The notes under the pieces are model-generated. The model was not told where the DNA came from. It saw only the letters and a list, made by a program, of their open reading frames with translations, and searched no databases. From assembly GCF_016808095.1 (NCBI RefSeq), contig NC_068975.1:31767001-31831000 (forward strand): a DNA stretch of 64,000 nt, written 5' to 3'. Each line of letters opens with the position of its first letter. Within the stretch, counting starts at the first letter, position 1. Positions 48,501 through 61,195 of the stretch are shown one piece after another. This DNA is from Vigna angularis (Eukaryota > Streptophyta > Magnoliopsida > Fabales > Fabaceae). Position numbers and translations under genes: made by a program.

Positions 48501-51500
48501 AAAAGGCTTTATAGAAATGTAATCTGACAACTTGGTGTTTGGAACAATTAGTTAATGATTACTAAAATTATCAAATATTGGGTGTAAGTTAGGGAAATTG
48601 ACAAATTTAAGATAACACTTACAGTTGTAGCTCTGTCAGCATATTGCATAGCTTTTCCAATGAATTGGGCTCCAAATTCAAGGTTATGAATAGTGAAGAC
48701 AAGTCGTGCTTTACTAAGACCGTAATGAGCATAGTTGTCTTTAAATATCCATGCAACCGGAGCGCTTGACCAATCGTGGCAGTGAATGATATCCTGCCCA
48801 TTTACTAGAGCCAATTAAAATACATCCTCGGTGACATTGTTAAACCCGAGATCACTTGCTTTACATAAATGGCATGTTAAATAAATTTAAAAGAGAAATA
48901 TCTAGCCCAAAATAGGAAAGCTGATCACTTGCAAAGTGGCTGATAATATTTTTTGTTGTTTTATGCATCGGAATCTTAGATATAATTACACAAATGCATG
49001 GAATTACAAAATGCAGGCATATCATGTTTTTAGGTCAAGTGGGGGGATTACACAAATTCATGCAAATTGCATTTACCCTAAAAAGAAGTAGGGACAAGAG
49101 TATCTTGCCACTGTCCTAGTTTTGACCACTCTCAAGTCTCATAAAAAAACTGCTCGGTTCAGGTGGGTTATGAGAAAATATTGAGTCACCACACAACATC
49201 CCAAGAATAACAGATAGTTCTTCATTCACTCTTACATCAGGAAAGGAAATGTTAATTGGAAGTTAAAAAATTGACATCTTTTAATGAAAAAATAAATAAA
49301 ATGAACAGTTTAGTCACTAGTATAAAATTTCTTACAGGATGAAATCCATTTTGGAGTAGAAACTCAAGAGCAGCATGACAAAAGAAACCAAATCTCTCTG
49401 CATCATTCCCACGACCATATACACAGCCAACTTGAAAGAACCTGCACAAAAAAATATTGATATGTAAAGCTCAATACAATCTGTGAAACATTTGAAAGTT
49501 TTCCAATCAGCTTAATTGCAGCAAAGAGTAAAAATGAAGTTACCCAAAATAAAAGAAAAAATATCTTTTTAGATAATTAAAATGAAAATAGCCCCCAATG
49601 TCAAACATAATACAGCTCACAACTATCAATTCAATCTGTTGAATATATATATACTCCATAATATATACAACTGGAGAGATTAACTAATTTCTTTCACAAA
49701 TTTGATTTGCTTCTGTCACGTCCAAAGGCTTATTTTACGTATAATATACACTATTTTTTAAAGGTACAGAAAGTATCTTCTGTTCTCTTGAAGAAGTGAT
49801 GACAGATTTTATCTAATCCTTAATTTGAATTCTTCAAACACTTTGACAGAAATAAACCTGCAGTTGACATTCAAATATAATTATGGTTAAGATTTGAAAG
49901 AGAAAAACTTGGATTGTACAAATTTATCCAAGTATTGTACAAATTTGGGTTTAACAACTGTGTGATGGAAATTTCAAACTTTAGCCAACCCATCTTCATG
50001 CTACTCAGAAATAATTTGATCTCATGTTTGGTGCTAAGTGACTAAGCGCTTCAAAAACATGTTGAAAACCTAGCCAGCAAGTTGATTACATGTGCCCTAC
50101 CACCACCTTTACTTCTCAATCCCTAAAACTATGATACCTCTCAGCCACCTCCGGTGATGATCAATCAACTGATAGGGTCCAGAGAGTTAGAATAAAGGTG
50201 GTTAATTTAAAAAGTAGTATTGGAAATTTAATGTATTAGGTGTAGGGAGTTTGTTTAAATAGGAGAAGAGTGTAGAAGAGGGGAAGGTGGAACGAGAATC
50301 TTCTCCCAAGGTTCTTTGTTTGTAATTCAAAAAAAAAATTGAAGAATTCTTTCTTTTTCTCCTTTGTTTTTCTTTTATCCCCGAACAAAAGGAAAGAACC
50401 AAAGCCTTGAAGATTCCCATCAAGTAATTTGATTATAATACCGTAGAAGCTCAATTATATGAGTAGAGAAACCATAAACTTTGCCTGCAATCTAAACATA
50501 GATATTTTCCTAACCGAGAAAGTTGATGTGAAAAATGTATTTTCCAAAATAGAATACAAGGCTTGAATGTAAGGAACTGTTAATTGACACACATTAGTGA
50601 ACAGATTGGAGAACCAACGCATTTACCCATTTTGAGGCTCCAGAAAATAGACAGAGAGACCTTCGACATTTCCACGCCATACTTTTATTTCAGTCCCTCC
50701 CCATAAATAGTTCCTGTGATATTCAAAGTCCTTTACCTACATTAGAAGCTACGCATTTAGTAGCTAGTATTAACAATAGCTAAAATACAAAAGCACAAAA
50801 AATGCATTTTTCTAGACACTCATGTCTTCTAAGATAGCCACTGATGCAAATGCTCAATGTGAAGAAGAGGAAGGCACCCAAACAATATCTGTGTGCCCCC
50901 CCCTCATCTCTATTATCAATCAGTCATATTGAATAGCAAACTACATCACTCTAGAAGCGATTATCATAACACCATGCTGTATTCAAAAGGAACTTAAGGA
51001 AGAACATAAAAGTTTTGAATCAAGTTGAAATAGACATTATACATCCAATGCAGAGTATAAGATGTAAAATAAGAAATAAGTACCACAGCAACAGGTAGAG
51101 AAAAAAAACTTACATTGCTAAGGTTCAAGCAGTCATACTTTGGAAGAATAATGTCCACGTTGTGATTTAAATCCTGAATAGCTCGGGATAGACTAGTAAC
51201 AACATCACCAAGGCCCCCAACCTGCCAAAAATTAATACATCAGAAACAGACAAATGGACTAAATTTAGTCACAAGTATTCTCTGCATAACATAGTAATAA
51301 ATAACAATCTTTTTTCTGAACAAAATTTGCAACAGCTGATTAATGGAAACAGTTACCCTTCATATGTACCCTAGCTACATCGGGGAATTTTCTCCTACTG
51401 CAACCCATTTTAATCCAGAGGAGAAACACCCTTTTTCAAGATGTTCAAAAATTCTCTTTTCAATCACTAATAAAATAATGCACTTAGGGAGATATTTTTA

Positions 51501-54500
51501 CAATCCTCTTTCTTTATTCTACAAAGATACAAAATGAAAAAATAACATAATCAGATAAGTTTGATTATTAACAAGACTTTCCCCAATGACACTTAAGACG
51601 ATAAAGATTACAAAAGTGGAAAGACTAACACACAGAGAAAAGTTCTGACTGCCAAAACAATTAAAACTACCAAATGCCAAACACTAATGTTCTTAATAAA
51701 TACTTTACAGTATACGCCAAAAATAAATGTCTTAATCATAACTTTTTACTGTATTCGCTCAAGAAATATTTCTAAAATTCCATATATTTAAGGAATGTTC
51801 AATGCTACCCTTAAACCTGCCATAGTTCAGATAATGAAAAGTTAAACCATTTTTTTTCCTTTACCCATGAAAAGGGGTATGCAAATTTTCCAGTCCTCCA
51901 AATCCAACTTTCATAGAATATTGAAAGCATAAAGAAATTGCAACGGATTTTTTTTTATTTTATTTTATGAAAACATCACCAAAAAAGTAACTGTTACCAT
52001 GTTGGGAATGGATCCTATAGTGTTGAATTTTCACACTTATCATGTGGAAATTATGTCTATCTCTTCATAAAATTTCACAAATATTAATAAGGGTTGAAAT
52101 ATTACGAAGTTTCTATTAGACAAAGTCATGTGAAAATTCAACACGAAAGAGGTCATTCTGGCCACACCATAACTAATGACAAAAAGTAAAATTCCTTCAC
52201 TGTAATTTCCTGAAATCTTCCAGCCTGGAAATAAAAGAGTCTGCGGAGACATGTCCATAAATTTAAGATAAGATACACAGAATAAGTTAGCTCACTTTTG
52301 CAATTGGGGCCATTTCCACAGCAATATGGATTATATGCAAAGGTGGTTCCTTTACAATACCTCCAAAAACTGGAATGTGATAATCCATTCCAAATTTGTT
52401 ATCAAAAACTCCACCGTGTTCGCTCTCAGATAATACAAAGTCCATCATGTATGCATCCAGTGGAACCTTAACTGCAGAAACACAATCATTTAACTTTTTC
52501 AGGGCCAATGTCTTTTTCCCTAGAGAGAACAATGTGATTATACCCTTGATGAATTTGCATAACACCAACTTTACAAAACTATAATGAAATTCTCCATCTT
52601 GAAAATCTATTATGACACAAGATCCATGGACATTGAATCCGAACACAAACCATAAATTACACATTAGAAGATCCTAGCAGCCTTCTTTATAAAATTTATG
52701 ACCGATCAAGGCCATCCCACATCTTATGACACACAAATGGTGCATAAAAAGACTAATTTTTAATACAAAAATATCTGCATCCTTATATTTATCTCTGATA
52801 TATGCAGTAGCATATTGAATTTTTTTCCTGCACAAATCCATATGTAATTGAATCCACTGGCACAGGAAAACTGGTGCCTCTCCTTGTGTCTTGTAGTGTT
52901 GTTCAAGTAGTAGTATCCGTGAACACAGATTGATAGCAGAACAATGCACTTAATATAAAAGACAAGCAATCTGCTAACTTGAATTGCATATCATATATGC
53001 TGTAGCACCAAAAGTGTGGTATTTGGAGGGCAAATCATATTTCGTAAATAACATCCTTTAAAATCCTTTATATTACTAATTGCTGGAATAATATGGTCTA
53101 GACTCTAATCATCTTTCAAATGTAAACTATGGGAGAGACTCACCAGAGGCTTTGACATGAGTACCATTCTCTGCAGGTAACATTCTCTGAGGAGGCAATG
53201 GACCATTACAGTGAGTCCAACGATTAAATGAACCTCTAAACCAAACCTCAGGCTTTCCATTTAGATTTGTGTTGGAGGGGTTATAAAATACTGTCACTGT
53301 ACTCCCTGCTTGAACGTCAAGTGGGTCCGTGAATACAATATGCTTTTGAGAAAGCAAAAATCTTTTCAAAGTTCTTTCCTTTGTTTCGGCTTTCATTTGT
53401 GCTGTTTTCTCGGCCTGCAAAAAGGGATAAGAACAATCAACAACATAAGTATTAGTTTAAATATCAGTTAAAAGAAGAAAAAAAATGCTTTCTTACACAG
53501 GCAAACAGTTATAGGGATCAATCTAGAGCTACACTCTGAGCAAAAGGTGAACTTATCCTCGATACCCAAAATTTGATTATATAAATATAATATACTTGTT
53601 TGTTATGTATATATTTATAACAAGTGTTACAAGAAAGAACAGACAACTGGAAAGCTTATTTTTACAATTGAAGCATCTTAGACCACGACTTAATGTCACC
53701 CAGTGCCAGAACTAACCTTGGCACGTATAGCTTCCTCTCTTAACCTCCTCTCCTCCTGAAGCTTTCGATATATCAGTTGCTCTTCTTCAACCCAATACTG
53801 TTCATCAAGTGTAACTGTAGGGACAATGGCGTGGAAATCTTGTTTATGATTGTTATCATACACACCTGCCTTCTGAGGTGGGCCATCAGCAAAGACCCAA
53901 TCCAGGACCAGAGCTTGGTCAGGTACAACAACTGCATAAAATATAATTAATTGATCAATAAAATGTGTTGCATTCTTCAAACTAATCCTAAAAATAATAT
54001 CAAGTTTTTATCCATCTTCTGAACCAGAATTCCTTTGCTGACCATCATACAGTCCTTGACCTATATAATTTAAAGAGTTGATGTCTAAATTCTAGGACTA
54101 AACATCTAATGCTTCATGAAAGAAATTCATCTCTCTCTGCCTCTTTCTTTCTATCAATCTATGAAATTTCAGCCAAATGTTAGATATAGTAAAAATCATA
54201 GAACTCAAAATTGGTTGTATAACTTAAAATGTTCAAGATTCAAAATTCTCATAAAAGATTTTATGCAAAATAATAGCCATAAACACAAATATCCCTGTCC
54301 CTTAAATATGCAACCTTTTCTTCTATAAATCATATGATGGACATGACAAATCTATAAATAAATTTCACTTCATTATGGTTTTTCTTGAGGATACAAAAGG
54401 CACTTAAGAATCATCTGTCTGAATCTTATCTGCAAAGTCACACCATTCACCCAATGAATCACCATATACCACAATATATATACGGCACAAGTCCTCCGTC

Positions 54501-56463
54501 ATTTGGAAAACATGTGGCCATTATAACTAGAGAGATGCAAAACTCCAACTCCGTGCAGTCCCATAATAGCACATTCTTTTTCTATTCGTCACCTTTTGTA
54601 ATGTCTAGTAAAAGATTAATTTCAAGGAAATGAAAAAACTTCAAAGACAAAGCATAGATATGTAAAAGAGCATACCATCAAACTTCAAACACAAAGCATA
54701 GATATGTAAAAGAGCATACCATCGGCATACCACCAGTCATCTCCTTTTAAAACAGATTTGATAAACCTTTCAATGATTGATAATCCATACTTCCAATTAT
54801 TGTGCCCACCATGAATCCATATTTCATTAGCATGTGCAAGAGGACCTGAGCTTCTGTTATAATATAATCTGATCAAGTCGTTGTCTTTAAATTCGCTAGG
54901 TTCAATATACCAAACATTATCAATTGATTTTACAGCATTTTTCAACAATTGTGGTAATGTTTCTCGCATTTTTTGAACTTCCACCCTCGCCCGTGACCTG
55001 TCCTCTTCCTTTGCAGCTCTGTCTGCCTCAATTCGCCTTTGCTCTTCAGCTTGTCTTTCCCTTTCAGCTTGCACCCTAGCAAGTTCTTCTAATTCTTTAC
55101 GTTTCTCCTCAAGTAAGAAATTTTCAAATGCTAATGCATCCATTCCTCCCTCAATGGGTATGCGGAAGTCTTTTTGGTCATTATTGTCATAGACATTTTC
55201 TCCGTTGAAGAACACCAAATCTACCTGGTAGGCCTCTCTTGGCACGTATAATTGGCAAGACCACCAATCTCCATTGAGACGTGTCTTATTCAACCTAACG
55301 GAAAAAGATTTCCACTTCCAATCATTGAATGCCCCCATGATTTGAATGTGTGGTTCATCACTTAGTGCTGAAAGGCTCTTATTAAGGAACACTTCTATAT
55401 CTTGATCAGGTTTAACAACAGGAGGATACACAAACAGCTTGGTCCCTTGAGAAACTTTTTCCTCTGCTATGCTCTCTATCTCCTGCTGGCGCTGATTTTC
55501 TTCCAACTCCAAACTCAACAGCCGAGAAGCTTCCTCCTTTATTCTATCATCATCAGCAGTGCTTGATTCCTCAACAGCTTCCTCAGTTATTTCACCAAGG
55601 GTATCAGTATCTGTATCTTTAACACTTTCATCAATTTCGGCATGATCCAAAAACCCTTCTCCTGAATCTTGAACAATTCCAACACCTCCATCGTAAGGAA
55701 TATCCTCCTTTAACCCGAGAACCTCAACATCCTCATCAGTCATAGAAATGTTGGCTTGACTGCTCTCAATAACATCCACGGTCTCATCTAACAACAATAA
55801 TTCCCCCACATCCCCAACAATTTCATCAGTTCTATCTATAACCTCAAACCTCTCGTCTTCTGAAAATTCAACCCCCCCTTCTTTATCATCGTCAATATTC
55901 ACATCAACTGTTTGTTTCTTATCGCCCCCTGAAACCTCGCTGACCACAGGAGTTAATGAATCTCCCTTCTTCAATCTTGCATTCCTTTTGCTTGGGACAA
56001 AACCCTTTGCAGCAGTGCCTTTGGGCCTTGTAACTGCCACCTTCTTCTGTTGCCTCCTCCGAGGAAAATCTACCAAACCATAAAATTAATAGAAAAATAT
56101 ACTCATAAATTCTTAATCCTAAAACAACAAAAAGAAAATAAGATAAATAAAAAACCTGCACTGGCACTGACGAAAGAAACACCCCAACCTGCTTTGCACG
56201 GGGAACACTGAAACCCAAAAGAAAAAATACACAAACTCTAATACTCACCACCATAATCATCCAATTTAAGAAAAAGAGAAGGTACAAGGAAGAAAACACA
56301 AAGCATACACAAGAGTAAGATGAAAAGACTTGGCAATTACCACGAAACCACTTTCAAACGTTACAGAACGACGAGGTAACACCCCAGGAAACGAGTTCAG
56401 CTTCACACAACCGCTTCTGTAGGGGAACACGGCTTTGCAGTTTAGTTGCAAAGACATCTCCAT
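39552..56463 (-). CDS. SS3: Starch synthase III, plastidial (16 coding exons, 1165 aa)
   Basis: The exons on the minus strand are 56341-56463, 56156-56207, 54720-56069, 53717-53931, 53144-53414, 52296-52471, 51114-51221, 50627-50736, 49336-49441, 48623-48793, 47311-47439, 46577-46759, 45982-46113, 45766-45877, 39971-40094 and 39552-39687. All have GT-AG borders and compatible phases, giving 1165 codons plus stop. Residues 1 to about 58 look like a transit peptide. Then come an acidic region, three starch-binding CBM53 modules (about 266-365, 445-545, 588-700) with a charged coiled coil between the first two, and the GT5 catalytic domain from about 715. The ADP-glucose site K-VGGLGD starts at K729; a second KTGGL lies at 1077-1081. 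The enzyme elongates amylopectin chains from ADP-glucose in plastids. The reading frame is intact despite transposons in introns 8 and 14. The 16-exon count matches plant SS3 genes. Confidence 0.96.
40267..40568 (+). repeat. 5' LTR of the gypsy element
   Basis: 302 bp with a GAGTATAAATAAAG TATA-like box near 40355. It differs from the 3' LTR at about three positions. A TGG start of a possible primer-binding site follows at 40572, but the tRNA was not identified. Confidence 0.96.
42783..42964 (+). repeat. 91-bp tandem duplication across the RT catalytic box
   Basis: The block from AAATGCTCCGGCC to the catalytic-box region occurs twice (starts 42783 and 42874). A shift of 91 bp breaks the frame. 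The first copy reads a Tyr where the first catalytic Asp belongs; the second copy retains FFDD. Confidence 0.92.
43532..43961 (+). repeat. 215-bp tandem duplication in the RNase H region
   Basis: The block starting AGTGGCGTCCCTATTTGC recurs at 43747, essentially without change. A 215-bp shift is not a multiple of three and so breaks the frame. Confidence 0.94.
45424..45439 (+). other. Polypurine tract of the gypsy element
   Basis: GAAGAGGAGGGGGTAT directly precedes the 3' LTR. It lies within the end of the coding frame, so coding and replication signals overlap. Confidence 0.85.
45440..45741 (+). repeat. 3' LTR of the gypsy element
   Basis: 302 bp, about 99% identical to the 5' LTR. The pol frame ends inside it at 45453. 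Confidence 0.96.
48376..48396. repeat. (AT)n microsatellite in SS3 intron 10
   Basis: Short AT dinucleotide run immediately after a GTTCAAACC-like stretch. Confidence 0.9.
50170..50419 (+). mobile_element. Probable solo LTR in SS3 intron 8
   Basis: It starts TGATAGGGTCC, like the gypsy LTR in intron 14, and shares a layout of GGAGTTTGTTTAAATAGG followed by a GA-rich stretch. It ends ...GATTCCCA. Candidate target duplications TCAAC (50165-50169) and TCAAG (50420-50424) differ at one base. There is no internal region. Ends are uncertain. Confidence 0.45.
54637..54724 (-). repeat. 44-bp tandem duplication spanning the SS3 exon 3 splice donor
   Basis: Two head-to-tail 44-bp copies (54637-54680 and 54681-54724) differ at about two bases. 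Each carries a GATG|GTATGC donor on the minus strand: the authentic one after 54720 and a duplicate after 54676, both followed by the same intron start. Confidence 0.93.
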
Positions 56464-56820
56464 AACCACTCACTTCCAACAACAAAGTTTCGTTCTTTGT
56501 TCCTCTTTTATACGCGCTGTGGTGCGAGCATTTGATCAATGTACTGTGCTAATAATCCAATGACCCAAAATCAATCAACATGCCCATGAATCTGTGCGCC
56601 AAATCATAAAAAAAGCAAAACAAAACAAAATATTAGTGTACTGCATACAAAACGAAAATCAAATTACGAAAACATAAAGAATGAAAATGAGATGACGATG
56701 AGGAGGAGGATGATACATGCACTTGCAGTAGTTCGGCGATAGTGTCAATTATCGGAGTTTGAGCCACACATATGACAGTCAAGTGGTGGGCTGTGGTGTG
56801 TGTGCGCTATTTGTGATTTT
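56464..56820 (-). other. SS3 5' UTR and leader region
   Basis: Sequence between the ATG at 56463 and the TATA box, presumably transcribed. A TATGCAG acceptor-like site near 56641 raises the possibility of a 5' UTR intron, which cannot be confirmed here. Confidence 0.45.
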
Positions 56821-56828
56821 TTTTATAC
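56821..56828 (-). promoter_or_regulatory. Probable TATA box of SS3
   Basis: GGTATAAAA on the minus strand about 360 bp upstream of the ATG, followed by a CA-rich, leader-like stretch. Confidence 0.45.
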
Positions 56829-58550
56829 CATTTCTTGCTATTTTTGCTCCGAGAAGTTTACATTAATTCGTTCATGGAAGTAACCACAGTGCGATAATTC
56901 ATCCAACGGTGCAAATTCACTTATATTTGAGTGGTTATTGTAATGTCGAATGTTGGTGTCCAGTGTTCCATTTCTTTTGTCATCTACGTTAACTATCAAA
57001 CACTGCCAACTCAAAAAATACTTATGCTTCCAGAGATTATTTAATTTGTGTGTCTTAGTCTAATTTTGTTTCGACTACTAGGCAAATGTTAATTACATGT
57101 ATGATCTTAATTTAATAGTTGTAACCAAGATATTCCTATTTCAAACTTTGATTTGACAAAAGTCGTAAACTAAATTTATAATTATTATATTAAAATATAC
57201 GACCAAACTTAGATGTATATATTGTTTTCAATTAAAATCTGAGTTCCATTTTTGTTAATTTATATTGATCTTTAATTTAATTTTCATTGCAAATATTATC
57301 AGAATAAAACTTTGTTTCAGACTAGTATAGCTTGAAAACTTAAAAATATCTAAAAACACATATATCATTGTTTGTTTAATTTTGTTATTATATTATTAAT
57401 AAAAAAATAAACAAATCTTTCATTGGAGAAATGTATTATCATAAGATTTATGATCAGATTTACCCGTTTAGTTATAAAATTTATAATTAAACACTCAACT
57501 TAGAAATATTAATATCAATATATAATAAGTATATAATCTCATTTATAACCTTAAACTTAAGTATGTTTTTTTTTAATTAAAGTGAGAAGATTTGGTTCCA
57601 ATAGCATAGTCGAGATACGTGCCAACGAGAACGCGCCAGATGTAAGACGAGAAGACGAAGACAATCTCTTCGTTGGGATATTTGTGCAAAATTCTTGGTT
57701 TGGATCATTGCTTTATGGGAACTTGTAATCACATTCACAGACTTACGATGAAAGTGAGGTCGGTTTTCTGGTTTTGCTTTCTCTGTTATGAAGAAAGTAA
57801 GATTCACAACTGGGCAATTTGAATCTATCTCAAAGGATTTTTTTTATAAAGGTTTCTATCTGCTCAACATGCTTGTCCTATTCATTGATGATCAATTTTT
57901 ATCTAAAAAAAAATCTATAATGGAAAACTTGTATTTTAACATCTTTTATAGAAAAAATTAGAAAATAATATTATGTATCTATCTCTAAAATATTTTACTT
58001 CAACCAAGAATATAAACTTTAATACTCTAAAACATATTTAAAATGAACAATTTCAACCTGACTGGTCAATTCTCCATACTTTTAGAATTATTTTGTATTC
58101 ATGTTGTAAACAAAGATCAAATGAACAAATCTTGTAAAACAAACTATGTTTAATTTTGCATTATAATTATTATTTATTTAATATCATTACTATTAGTATT
58201 CTACTTTTTTTCATAATAATAAAAAATTAAATTATTACTTTTTCATAATGTTAAAAAAAATCAAATTAATAAAGTAATTATTCTAATTTAACAATCCTAA
58301 AAGTTTGCAGATAAGGATGATAACTTAACATCATGCATTTTTATATAGGCGAAAAAATATTAAATAATGATGATTGATTGGTGTGGGATACACAGTCTCG
58401 TAAAAAATATTAAATAATGATAAATGATAAGTGTTAACTATTGCTAAAATGGAAGAACATCTTTTATCATTATACTCTTTTCTAACTTATTTTAACATAT
58501 AATTTACTTTATATTCAAAAGTATGACTCTATTTATGCGAGGGAGTTAGC

Positions 58551-58553
<3 letters not shown>

Positions 58554-58639
<86 letters not shown>
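58554..58639. repeat. (AT)n microsatellite, about 86 bp
   Basis: Uninterrupted AT dinucleotide run, the longest in the window. Confidence 0.98.
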
Positions 58640-58641
<2 letters not shown>

Positions 58642-60293
58642 CCATGTGTCATTCTAGGTATAATCCTTATAAGATTCTTTTCCTTTTCAATTTGATGTAT
58701 AAAATCAACGGTCCAATATCTAAATTTATCTATCCATGTGTCCTTGTAATAGGAAGCAACATAGTCATAGGTGTGATGAGTACATTAGATTAACGAGTCA
58801 GATGAGTACACTGCTAATAAAAAAACACTGCATCTCATTTTATTCCTCTATTCTAAATCGACTGAATCCTATATTAAATTTTTGGTTTAATTACTTTTGT
58901 TTTTCAATTCTGGTATTTTATTTTGGTCCTAATATTTTTTAAATTAAATTTTATTTTACGTTTCATTAATTTAATTTATTCATTTTCATTAAATTTGTAT
59001 AAACGGTATTGAATTAATCTTAACATCATCTTCGGATGTTTGTTAGTAGTAATTTTAGTTCTTCTTTTTATAATTTTTTTCACGTGTTAAGATCAATATC
59101 GTTTTATATGTCAACAACAGTTTATTAAGTTTGTATATTTAATTCATTTTTAATATTTATGTGTTAACTCAATTAAATTTTAATTTTGTTTGAAATCAAA
59201 CAATATTGTCATTATCTAATGAAACTAAATTAATAAAGAAGTTTAATATATTCATGTTAAAATATTTTTTTAGGATATATACATCAAATTAATATATCTA
59301 AATATTGAAATTAAATTTTATTTTTTAAATTTAAATTAAAAAATATCTATTTTAAAAATTGTTTTTTAATTTTGATAAAAATGTTGTGTTGGTCTTGTCT
59401 CTTATCTCACGACCAAGATTTTATAATTTTTAAATTTTTAATATTTGAAAAAAAATGTATTTTTCTTTATTAGCTTATTTATAAACTGAATTCCTATGTA
59501 AAGAAAAAATTAATATTCACATGAAATTTAAACTAAACTATTAACATATTTTACATCTTTTAACTTAATTTCTCAATTTAAATTAATTTTATAAAATAAG
59601 TAATATTTTTTTATAATTTTTCATAAAATAAACACATGTTTTGTAATTTAATTAAATTCAAAGTTATTACTTGATTGATTTGAATAAATTGAATAAGTAG
59701 TGTATTTTGGACAAAAAAATAATATTATTCGATTTTAAACAAAACTATAATTTAATTGAATTAAAAAAATAAATATAAAACTAAATTGAATATAAAACAT
59801 ATCTAGTACTTATATTAACATTTGATTCTTATGTGATATTCACGTCTTACATGTGACATTATTATAGCTACATTGTTTCCTATTTATATCACATCAATAT
59901 TCTTATAAAAAACCCAACAGGATTATGCTTGGTGTGATGTATTTAATATCTTCCATGCTTATCAAATAACGAACATGAAAAAAAAAACGTACTATAAACC
60001 CTTTAAAAAAAACAACTGGTTAACTATTGAATGTTTGCACCAATGAGAGTATCATTCTAAAAACTTATTTTGTTACCTGATCTTACCTGTCTATCCCATT
60101 AAATTCCTCTTTTTCTCATATTTGACTATATACATCCTTTTTACCTTTTTTCACTCCTATCATCCATCCTAGTTTTCCTAATAAGACATTATTAAATGAT
60201 TTAATGTCTTTTTATACCAGATCCTCCATAATTTTTTGATTTGAATAAAATCTCTCGTTTAACCCAAACAAAATTTCTATCTTCACTTTCCTT

Positions 60294-60475
60294 TGTTGGA
60301 AATCCAAGTGTGAGTCCAAGCCTCACATTGGATAGAAATGAGAGAGTAGAGTAGTATATAAAGGTGAAAGACACATTAACTCATTGCCTTAAGATTTTGG
60401 GTAGAGAATGATGTTGATCCCTTATATAGTTGGTTCGTATGTGATTAATATTTGTATAACTCACATGAAACCTCC
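60294..60475 (+). mobile_element. Possible TRIM/LTR fragment
   Basis: It begins TGTTGGAAATCCAAGTGTGA and has CCTCACATTGGATAGAAATG, then a TATATAAAGGTG box. This combination resembles the start of many legume LTR/TRIM elements. No matching second end or target duplication was found, so the right border is a guess. Confidence 0.35.
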
Positions 60476-60989
60476 TTCTCGATAAATCCTTGTGGTTGAA
60501 GAAAGATAGATATAATATGGTAATGCACAACTAAAATTGAATTTATCAAACAAATTCTTCTACCAAAAGTTAAACATTTTCCTTTCCATCTAGTTAATCT
60601 CTTCTTTATAGATTATCTCCTATAGACAAACTTCAATATCTAAAAGAAATATGCATGATATTACAATTTAATATTTCAGAAAAATGTTACCACAGTACTC
60701 TCCCCGATCTCTAATCCACCTATTTTGCTTTTAGAAAAATTAACACTAAGTTTAGAAACAAGTTCAGAACATCTTAGGATGATCTTCAAACCCCAAACTT
60801 TCTTTGTTTTTGTCTCATAAAAAAAGTATCATTTGAAAATTGTAACATATTTACCTCAATACATTTACTTCTCATTCTAACTCCTTTAAGCGTAATTTTT
60901 TAAGTTATTTGTCTCACTATTTTCCTTACACCTTAAGCTACAATAAAAAAAAATTGAGCCAAAAATAATCTTTTAAGACTAAATATGAT

Positions 60990-61195
60990 TATTTAGTCAA
61001 AAACATATTAATCTTTTAAGACTAAATATTAGTCTTAAGAATAAAATTAAAATTACCTTCAACCACAAGTGGAGTAAAATCATAAACATATTTAGTCTTT
61101 TAGACAAAATATGTTTATTTAATCTTAAAAATAAAATTAAAATTACATTCCGCCACAAGTAGAGTAGAGTCGTAAACATAGTCCTTTAAGAATAA
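60990..61195. repeat. 90-bp tandem repeat, two diverged copies
   Basis: Blocks with AAAATTAAAATTAC, CCACAAGTGGAGTA and CATAAACATATTTAGTC recur at a spacing of 90 bp (compare 61051 and 61141). Smaller TTTTAAGACTAAATAT inverted motifs lie at its left edge. Confidence 0.75.

Noticed and set aside
57577..57807. 76-codon minus-strand frame upstream of SS3
   Set aside because: No recognisable family, no promoter or splice context; likely chance.
60997..61179. 60-codon frame with internal duplication
   Set aside because: It simply translates the 90-bp tandem repeat.
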